Assembly: GCA_910587085.1 (NCBI GenBank)
Contig: CAJUMC010000081.1
Location: 1 to 7,526 of the forward strand
DNA from: an uncultured Lachnospiraceae bacterium
GTDB taxonomy: Bacteria; Bacillota; Clostridia; Lachnospirales; Lachnospiraceae
Reading direction: 5' to 3'
Length of the DNA stretch: 7,526 nucleotides
The notes under the pieces are model-generated. The model was not told where the DNA came from, did no database searches, and saw only the letters and a list, made by a program, of their open reading frames with translations. The position numbers and the translations under genes are program-made. Shown one piece after another: positions 1 through 3,935 of this stretch. Within the stretch, counting starts at the first letter, position 1; the number at the start of each line of letters is the position of its first letter.

Positions 1-10
1 GTACTTTGCC

Positions 11-83
11 TGCGCGATCAGGGGCTCGAACCCTGGACACCCTGATTAAGAGTCAGGTGCTCTACCAACTGAGCTAATCGCGC
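11..83 (-). tRNA. tRNA-Lys, anticodon CTT
   Basis: Read on the minus strand, this 73-base segment folds into a complete cloverleaf. The 7-bp acceptor stem is GCGCGAT with ATCGCGC, the D stem is GCTC/GAGC, and the anticodon stem is CCTGA/TCAGG. The anticodon loop CTCTTAA has anticodon CTT, which reads the lysine codon AAG. The variable loop is GTGTC, the T stem CAGGG/CCCTG, the T loop begins TTCGA, and the discriminator base is A. The 3' CCA is not encoded: the bases after the discriminator are GGC, so it would be added by tRNA nucleotidyltransferase. The gene reads off the left edge, so its terminator, or any further tRNA genes downstream, cannot be seen. Stem pairing is perfect and I see no sign of decay. 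Confidence 0.97.
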
Positions 84-120
84 GTTTTTTATTTTTTGCT
101 GTTCCTTAAGGACGAGTATG

Positions 121-149
121 ATTATATACCAAGCTCTTAAAAAATGCAA
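121..149 (-). promoter_or_regulatory. Probable promoter of tRNA-Lys
   Basis: On the minus strand a perfect -10 box TATAAT (121-126) lies 17 bases from a weak -35 box TTGCAT (144-149). Transcription would start near 114, about 30 bases before the mature tRNA 5' end, leaving a short leader for RNase P to remove. A/T tracts lie just upstream on this strand (about 153-178) and could act as an UP element. The -10 match and spacing are good, but the -35 matches only its first three bases. Confidence 0.6.
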
Positions 150-203
150 GCCTTTTTTTAAAAATTTTTAAAGATTTATTTTGTGGTCTTCAGAAAAAAG
201 TAA

Positions 204-232
204 TTGAATTCAGTAAAACGAATCGTTATAAT
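204..232 (+). promoter_or_regulatory. Sigma-A-type promoter of the AI-2E family gene
   Basis: TTGAAT at 204-209 and TATAAT at 227-232 are separated by exactly 17 bases. Transcription is predicted to start at about 238-240. This matters for the gene start: the upstream in-frame ATG at 239 would sit at or next to the first transcribed base with no room for a ribosome binding site, so the ATG at 257 is the likely start. A/T tracts upstream (153-178) are shared with the divergent tRNA promoter. Confidence 0.7.
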
Positions 233-243
233 GGTTCTATGGC

Positions 244-250
244 AGGAGGG
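244..250 (+). promoter_or_regulatory. Ribosome binding site deciding the start at 257
   Basis: AGGAGGG lies 6 bases before the ATG at 257, a near-perfect Shine-Dalgarno sequence. The in-frame ATG at 239 has no such site and lies upstream of this one, so it would encode the Shine-Dalgarno sequence as protein (MAGGNL). Confidence 0.85.
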
Positions 251-256
251 AACCTA

Positions 257-1609
257 ATGAAAAGGAAGAAATTACAGGAAAAAGTAAGATCTGCAAAGGA
301 CAAATTGCCGGTTAAGAAAAGGGAGCCGGTGGAATACGGGCCGATCGAAATCCGGATGCTGAACGAGGACGAGGCGCTGAGTGATGACTCGGCAACCGAG
401 CACGAACTGATTGAAGAGCTGAACGGTGTGGAGAAGGAGGATCACTACAGATTCGAATCGAACCGCAAATATTTTACGATCAGCGTATATGCTCTTGTAA
501 CAATTATGCTGGCGGCAGTTTTTATTTGCCTGATTGCCAATTTCGGCGCCGTTCGGCAGTGGCTGAAGACGCTGGCCGGAATTCTGTCGCCTTTTATTGC
601 GGCATTTCTTATTGCGTTTATATTGAATCCGCTTGTTAACTGGCTGGAGGTTAATTTATTTCAGAAGCTGCTTCGTATGGAAAAGCCCCGACTTCGGGTG
701 GGGCTGTCAATTTTGACTACTTATATTCTGGTGCTCGGGCTGATTGTTATCGGTATGGTTTTTGTAATCCCGCAGATTACGGACAGTATTGTCAGCGTGG
801 CCTCCGATGCATCGACAGAGCTGACACGTCTGTATGAGAACCGCGATCATTATATGGAGATGCTCCAGGAATATTTTCCGGAGCTGAATATGGAATATAT
901 AGAAAATAAGATTGAAGAAATGTGGCCGACGTTGATCAGCACGCTGACCGATGTAACAAAAAATATTGTGCCGAAGCTGGTCGGCGTCACCGTTTCATTT
1001 GCGAAGCTGATCATCAATATTCTTCTGTCGATCGCCATTTCAATCTATATGATGGCAGATAAGAGGAAACTGATCCGGATGAGTACGCAGGCGGTTTATG
1101 CCATTCTTCCGACTTCAAGAGCAAAGGTTTTCTGCAATACCATGCGCGAATGCAGCCGCATTTTTTCAGGGTTTGTCAGCGGCAAGGCGCTGGATTCGCT
1201 GATTATCGGCCTGATCTGCTTTGCAGCACTCGCGATTCTGAGACTGGATTATGCCGTACTTGTAAGCGTAATTGTCGGCATCACCAATATGATTCCGTAT
1301 TTCGGGCCGTTTATCGGAGCAGTGCCGGGGATACTGCTGTATCTGTGCATCCGTCCGCTGGACGCGGTAGTATTTGCCGTAATGATACTGATTCTGCAGC
1401 AGTTTGACGGATGGATTCTCGGGCCGAAGATTCTTGGTGATTCGACCGGGCTGTCTCCGCTCTGGGTTATTTTCGGAATCACACTGGGTGGCGCTTACGG
1501 CGGTGTGATCGGAATGTTTCTCGGAGTTCCGTTTGTTGCAGTGGTCGCTTATCTGCTGAATCAGGCGGTGCAGGGAGTGCTCCGGAAAAAGAGACTTGAG
1601 ATTTCATAA
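257..1609 (+). CDS. AI-2E family (PerM/TqsA-like) integral membrane transporter
   Basis: The product is 450 residues from the ATG at 257. Residues 1-72 are hydrophilic, basic at first (MKRKKLQEK) and then acidic, and there is no signal peptide. Hydrophobic segments follow at about 74-96, 105-128, 150-172, 245-266, 310-330, 333-362, 367-382 and 401-435. The long polar stretch at about 174-240 between membrane segments is typical of this family. Family landmarks are TNMIPYFGPFIGAVPG (343-358), DGWILGPKILG (384-394), LSPLWVIFG (399-407) and GGAYGGVIGMFLGVP (411-425). Members are described as autoinducer-2 exporters or, in some bacteria, sodium/proton antiporters; the name does not prove an AI-2 role. 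The gene stands alone with its own promoter, divergent from tRNA-Lys and convergent with trxA. The N-terminal tail is longer than in the proteobacterial members. I am sure of the family and unsure of the substrate. Confidence 0.93.
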   Translation: MKRKKLQEKVRSAKDKLPVKKREPVEYGPIEIRMLNEDEALSDDSATEHELIEELNGVEKEDHYRFESNRKYFTISVYALVTIMLAAVFICLIANFGAVRQWLKTLAGILSPFIAAFLIAFILNPLVNWLEVNLFQKLLRMEKPRLRVGLSILTTYILVLGLIVIGMVFVIPQITDSIVSVASDASTELTRLYENRDHYMEMLQEYFPELNMEYIENKIEEMWPTLISTLTDVTKNIVPKLVGVTVSFAKLIINILLSIAISIYMMADKRKLIRMSTQAVYAILPTSRAKVFCNTMRECSRIFSGFVSGKALDSLIIGLICFAALAILRLDYAVLVSVIVGITNMIPYFGPFIGAVPGILLYLCIRPLDAVVFAVMILILQQFDGWILGPKILGDSTGLSPLWVIFGITLGGAYGGVIGMFLGVPFVAVVAYLLNQAVQGVLRKKRLEIS

Positions 1610-1870
1610 TCCGCGCTGGCGGCATAATTGCGCAGAACCGTATGAACAGCAGAAAAAGGCATGAAGCGTAAAAATCCGGGCAGAAAAAAACATGAAAAGA
1701 ACAATGCGATAAATATCCGCATTATAAGGCAGCAGGAATGTAAAACTGGAAAATGGAAACAAGTAGTAAAAGCGAAGACAAATGAAATTTAAAACAAATG
1801 AATTTTAAAACAAAAGAATTTAATAGAAAAAATAAAATATAAATATCAATGATCAGGCGGGCCAAAACTT
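1610..1870. other. A-rich intergenic region after the AI-2E gene, no convincing gene
   Basis: This is the left part of the gap between two convergent genes. It is strongly purine-rich and A-rich on the plus strand. A 4-bp CCGC/GCGG hairpin directly follows the stop codon (1611-1622), and a 6-bp AATGCG/CGCATT pair lies at 1703-1723. Neither is followed by a T run, so I find no classical terminator for the AI-2E gene. The only open frame is a lysine-rich 43-codon one from 1661 that lacks a usable ribosome binding site. Confidence 0.6.
1778..1825. repeat. Three tandem 16-base A/T-rich repeats
   Basis: Three consecutive 16-base units are present. ACAAATGAAATTTAAA (1778-1793) and ACAAATGAATTTTAAA (1794-1809) differ at one position. 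The third (1810-1825, ACAAAAGAATTTAATA) is more diverged. The units are directly adjacent with no spacer. They lie between convergent genes, outside any plausible coding sequence. Slippage in A-rich DNA is a sufficient explanation. Confidence 0.8.
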
Positions 1871-1942
1871 CTGCAGAATATGCTGTGTGTATGATGTCAG
1901 GCATTATTCTGTCCGATATCAATACAGAGCCATATTCTGCAG
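1871..1942 (+). repeat. Long imperfect inverted repeat (hairpin) beyond the 3' end of trxA
   Basis: CTGCAGAATATG (1871-1882) is perfectly complementary to CATATTCTGCAG (1931-1942). Pairing continues inward: CTGTGT (1883-1888) with ATACAG (1922-1927), then GATGTC (1893-1898) with GATATC (1915-1920), leaving a loop of about 16 bases. In a plus-strand RNA the two imperfect positions (1887/1923 and 1896/1917) are G-U wobbles. In a minus-strand RNA they become C-A mismatches. The fold is therefore better in RNA read from the AI-2E side, although the 12-bp outer stem is perfect either way. On the minus strand the structure is followed by AAGTTTTGG, a short T run. It may be a weak terminator or a 3'-end stability structure. 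Confidence 0.75.
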
Positions 1943-1943
1943 C

Positions 1944-1971
1944 CCGGTCTGCTCTCAGCGGAGCAGACCGG
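1944..1971 (-). terminator. Perfect 11-bp GC-rich hairpin over the trxA stop codon, possible terminator without U tract
   Basis: CCGGTCTGCTC (1944-1954) and GAGCAGACCGG (1961-1971) are perfect inverted copies around a 6-base loop. The trxA stop codon (TGA, 1955-1957) lies in the loop and one arm encodes the last residues of thioredoxin. No T run follows on either strand, so it is not a classical intrinsic terminator. It directly abuts the longer hairpin at 1871-1942, giving two stacked stem-loops in the gap between convergent genes. Termination, or blocking of 3' exonucleases, is inferred; the pairing itself is plain. Confidence 0.45.
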
Positions 1972-2260
1972 CAAGTTCCTCCTTTGACATGCCCCCGACC
2001 TTCTGCTGAACCGGTTTTCCGTCCCGGAAAACAATAAAAGTCGGAATGGACATAACATTGTACCGTCCGGCAGTCTGAGGCGATTCGTCAACGTTGAGCT
2101 TTACAATCTTTGTCTGCCCTGCGAGTTCGCCGGCAAGCGCGTCGACAACCGGCAACATTCTCTTGCATGGTCCGCACCAGTCGGCATAGAAATCAACCAG
2201 AACCGGAAGCTCAGCGGACAAAACCTCCTTCTCAAAATCGGCATCATTTACAATCTGCAT
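1955..2260 (-). CDS. trxA: Thioredoxin
   Basis: The product is 101 residues and nearly full length for a classical cytoplasmic thioredoxin (about 104-108). The active site WCGPC is at residues 28-32, within LVDFYADWCGPCK. The buried Asp of the family is D23, and the cis-proline loop SIPT has P73. The second half carries the usual TFIVFRDGKPV strand and a short C-terminal helix ending in LLR. It reduces disulfides in cytoplasmic proteins and is itself normally recharged by thioredoxin reductase, which is not in this window. There is no signal peptide or membrane anchor, so it is not an extracytoplasmic type. The start is supported by AAGGAG at 2269-2274, 8 bases before the ATG. A small basic ORF lies 28 bases upstream on the same strand and probably shares the transcript. 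The 3' end is folded into a hairpin. Confidence 0.96.
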   Translation of the reverse strand: MQIVNDADFEKEVLSAELPVLVDFYADWCGPCKRMLPVVDALAGELAGQTKIVKLNVDESPQTAGRYNVMSIPTFIVFRDGKPVQQKVGGMSKEELAGLLR

Positions 2261-2268
2261 AATATTTT

Positions 2269-2274
2269 CTCCTT
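2269..2274 (-). promoter_or_regulatory. Ribosome binding site of trxA
   Basis: On the minus strand AAGGAG lies 8 bases before the trxA ATG. It sits between the stop codon of the small upstream ORF (2289-2291) and trxA, so trxA has its own strong translation signal. Confidence 0.85.
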
Positions 2275-2288
2275 TCGTGATTTGATTC

Positions 2289-2444
2289 TCATTTTCTTCT
2301 GCGGCACTTTTTGCACCTAGGGCCTCCCAGCCCCTGCAGCATGCGGTTTACTTCGTCAATACCGCGCTTGATATTCAGCGCCTTCCGGTTCAGGGAAGGG
2401 CGGCAGCTCAGTGCCTGCGACAGATATCGTTTCCAGTAACCCAT
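2289..2444 (-). CDS. Small basic hypothetical protein with a C-terminal CKKC, upstream of trxA
   Basis: I do not recognise this 51-residue product. It starts MGYWKRYLSQ and ends GGPRCKKCRRRK. It holds 15 Lys/Arg against 2 Asp/Glu, three cysteines (residue 14, and 44 and 47 as CxxC), and a middle part (about 19-38) that could form an amphipathic helix. There is no signal peptide or membrane segment. Support comes from GGGGGA (2453-2458) 8 bases before the ATG, a TATAAT box about 40 bases upstream, codon use like that of the neighbours (CTG, CGC, AAG), and a stop 28 bases before trxA in the same direction. A leader peptide or a protein that is a thioredoxin partner would both fit, but neither is shown. 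A competing 34-codon frame from 2460 weakens the case, and it may be a chance ORF. Confidence 0.45.
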   Translation of the reverse strand: MGYWKRYLSQALSCRPSLNRKALNIKRGIDEVNRMLQGLGGPRCKKCRRRK

Positions 2445-2480
2445 AAAGGCATTCCCCCATAGTATGCGGCGGATTGGTTC

Positions 2481-2486
2481 ATTATA
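2481..2486 (-). promoter_or_regulatory. TATAAT -10 box, probable promoter of the small ORF and trxA
   Basis: A perfect TATAAT is read on the minus strand, with a predicted start near 2474 and a leader of about 30 bases before the small ORF. At 17-base spacing the -35 is poor (TCAAGA, 2504-2509), so an activator may be needed. The 6-bp inverted repeat GCCGGA (2488-2493) and TCCGGC (2513-2518) flanks exactly the -35 area and could be an operator. Confidence 0.5.
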
Positions 2487-2570
2487 TGCCGGAGGGGCGG
2501 AGTTCTTGATTATCCGGCGCCTGTAAGGTAAATCAGATATCCGGGAAACGCGTTGATTTCCGCTTTTATC

Positions 2571-2685
2571 ATTTCATCCCAAAATGCAACATTCATCGAA
2601 AGCTGCGGCATTCATCCTAAAATACAGTATTCATTCGAAGCAGCAGCATTTATCCAAAGGTGAAGTATTCATTCAAGGATACAGC
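2571..2685. repeat. Degenerate tandem array of 19-base repeats
   Basis: Five consecutive units of exactly 19 bases start at 2591, 2610, 2629, 2648 and 2667. A sixth, slightly longer unit of 20 bases precedes them at 2571. The consensus is ATTCATCCAAAGNTGCAGC. Seven positions are invariant in the five 19-base units (1-3, 5, 6, 10, 18) and most others vary between two bases. The last base alternates C, T, C, T, C. A related ATTTAA start follows at 2690 as the array decays into AT-rich DNA. A 19-base period does not preserve a reading frame, and no ORF spans the array. Function is unknown. Confidence 0.8.
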
Positions 2686-2957
2686 CTGCATTTAAAACAC
2701 AATATTGATTACAATTTTATATTTTTGTTATAAATATGTAAAATATACTAAAAATCAAAAATAAAATAAATTGAATTCATAAAAAATATGGACGGATTCT
2801 GTTTTGCCCAGCACATAGCTGTCCTGCATTTTCCGCCTGATCCGCAGCGGCCCTCTGCAGCAGTAAGAACACTCCTTTGCTATTTTCCCAATCCCTCAGA
2901 AAAAATTCTTCAGCATCCGGTTTTTTGACTAAAACAGACAGAGATAAAATTGTTTGA

Positions 2958-3617
2958 CTATAAAAGCGGGTGTTCCACCGGCGGGAAAGCAATAAACCGG
3001 TGAATTGGATTACCAATGGCGGAAAAACGTTCCTCGTATTCCGTCATGATATTGCCCTCCGCGTATTCGCTGTGATGCAGGTCAAAGGTGACGGCCTGCA
3101 GTGTCCAGCCGGCTTCCGTTGCCTGTTCCAGAGAAAAGTCAAACAGGGAGCGGTTGTCCGTCTTGAATTCCAGCTGCCCGTCTGCTGCCAGAAAATTGCG
3201 GTACCGCGCCAGAAATTCGGAGGAAGTCAGACGGCGTCTGGCATGCCGATCCTTTGGCCAGGGATCGGAAAAATTCAGATAAATACGATCTACCTCCCCG
3301 GCGGCAAATACCTGAGCAAGTTCTTCTGCGCCATAGCGCAGGAAAATAAGGTTCGGACACTCGCCGATCGCTTCGCGCTTTGCCACGGCGCGGATCATGA
3401 CGCTTTCGTATTTTTCAATGCCGATATAGTTGACTTCCGGATGAAGAGCAGCAAGCTCCGTAATAAAGCGGCCCTTTCCCATTCCGATTTCGATGTGCAG
3501 CAGGTTTCGATTACCGAAGAAATCCTTCCAGCTGCCCCGGTATTGCTCCGGTTCATGTACGACAAAAGGGCTCGCGGCAATTGCCTCCTTTGCCCCTCTG
3601 ATATTGCGCAGTCTCAT
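2958..3617 (-). CDS. trmB: tRNA (guanine-N7)-methyltransferase
   Basis: The product is 219 residues, full length for TrmB. It is a soluble class I SAM-dependent methyltransferase making m7G at position 46 in the variable loop of many tRNAs. The SAM-binding motif EIGMGKG is at residues 43-49, followed by the acidic residue in GIEKY (E68). The family signature NFSDPWPKDRHARRRL is at 115-130, FKTDN at 151-155, and the C-terminal TEYEERF at 192-198. The N-terminus MRLRNIRGAKEAI matches the usual start of Gram-positive members, which supports the ATG at 3617 although the Shine-Dalgarno is weak (GGGG, about 10 bases before). The gene stands alone and is divergent from the ABC exporter operon. No clear promoter or terminator was recognised for it. 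Confidence 0.97.
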   Translation of the reverse strand: MRLRNIRGAKEAIAASPFVVHEPEQYRGSWKDFFGNRNLLHIEIGMGKGRFITELAALHPEVNYIGIEKYESVMIRAVAKREAIGECPNLIFLRYGAEELAQVFAAGEVDRIYLNFSDPWPKDRHARRRLTSSEFLARYRNFLAADGQLEFKTDNRSLFDFSLEQATEAGWTLQAVTFDLHHSEYAEGNIMTEYEERFSAIGNPIHRFIAFPPVEHPLL

Positions 3618-3834
3618 GGTGATACCCCGTATGTATGCTGCAGGCGTACCTGCGGAATCCGCCGGGAACAGCGGGAAAATTGCTTTTAAAGACCTTTCCC
3701 TCCCTCAGCCCTTGCCATGCAGAAGGCTGAAACCCGGCACTGCTAGAATAACACAGCAGCCCGGATTTTGCAAGTGCATCCCGGGCCGATAAGTGCAGAT
3801 ACCCGTTCCGCGCAGACGAGGCGTTTTCGCCTGC
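3618..3834. other. Divergent intergenic region between trmB and the ABC exporter operon
   Basis: No gene is seen here. The plus strand is pyrimidine-rich around 3690-3715. The region then holds the hairpin at 3734-3764 and a compact AGGCG-TTTT-CGCCT stem-loop (3819-3832). The latter sits two bases before the -35 box of the ABC promoter, where a repressor or activator could bind. A minus-strand promoter for trmB must lie here, but I cannot point to a good one. Confidence 0.55.
3734..3764. repeat. Hairpin in the trmB/ABC divergent region
   Basis: CCGG (3734-3737) pairs with CCGG (3761-3764), and CTGCT (3740-3744) pairs with AGCAG (3755-3759). A small 2/1-base internal loop and a 10-base apical loop complete the fold. 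On the plus strand it is followed by ATTTTG, and on the minus strand by a shorter TTT. It resembles a weak terminator, yet no gene ends here in either direction. It would lie far upstream in the 5' leader of trmB if that transcript starts before it. Confidence 0.6.
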
Positions 3835-3863
3835 TTGCTTTTACCAGCTGTCCCTGCTATAAT
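3835..3863 (+). promoter_or_regulatory. Extended -10 promoter of the ABC exporter operon
   Basis: TTGCTT (3835-3840) and TATAAT (3858-3863) are 17 bases apart. The -10 is preceded by TGC, giving an extended -10 element (TGnTATAAT). Transcription should start near 3870, leaving a leader of about 65 bases. That leader carries two direct copies of CTGCCGG (3879-3885 and 3890-3896), 11 bases apart, about one helical turn, in a position suited to a regulator. Confidence 0.72.
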
Positions 3864-3918
3864 ATTTGAGAAATCCGCCTGCCGGAATGCTGCCGGTTGC
3901 ATGCAGGTAATATTTAAG

Positions 3919-3926
3919 AAGGGGAG
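3919..3926 (+). promoter_or_regulatory. Ribosome binding site of the first ABC gene
   Basis: AAGGGGAG lies 9 bases before the ATG at 3936. It is a good but not perfect Shine-Dalgarno sequence, and no other in-frame start has a better one. Confidence 0.75.
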
Positions 3927-3935
3927 CGTAAGAAT

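Larger units (their letters stand above)
2445..2957. other. 513-base intergenic region between trxA operon and trmB
   Basis: No convincing gene is found here. In order, it holds the promoter area of the trxA operon (to about 2520), a mixed stretch, the 19-base repeat array (2571-2685), about 100 bases of very AT-rich DNA (2690-2790), and a segment of more balanced base content (2790-2900) next to the trmB stop. No T-rich terminator for trmB is evident. The last segment carries short open frames on both strands with no ribosome binding sites; it may be decayed sequence. Confidence 0.6.

Noticed and set aside
239..256. Upstream in-frame ATG of the AI-2E gene
   Set aside because: It coincides with the predicted transcription start and would translate the strong AGGAGGG site that serves the ATG at 257.
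1661..1792. A 43-codon lysine-rich open frame on the plus strand (MKRKNPGRKK...)
   Set aside because: Its only purine-rich site is one base from the ATG, the composition is what A-rich DNA gives by chance, and its end runs into the 16-base repeats.
2571..2685. CRISPR array
   Set aside because: The 19-base units are directly adjacent with no unique spacers and are too diverged, and no cas genes are present.
2705..2734. TTGATT-18-TATAAA on the plus strand, followed by a 46-codon frame from 2788
   Set aside because: Promoter-like strings are expected by chance in such AT-rich DNA, and the frame has no Shine-Dalgarno sequence. It would also run towards the 3' end of trmB in antisense.
2777..3016. 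A 79-codon minus-strand frame overlapping the end of trmB
   Set aside because: It starts inside trmB in another frame without a ribosome binding site. Its downstream half resembles no family I know; at most it could be decayed sequence.
2970..3689. A 239-codon open frame on the plus strand opposite trmB
   Set aside because: trmB on the minus strand has all family motifs. The opposite frame has no family resemblance and no ribosome binding site.
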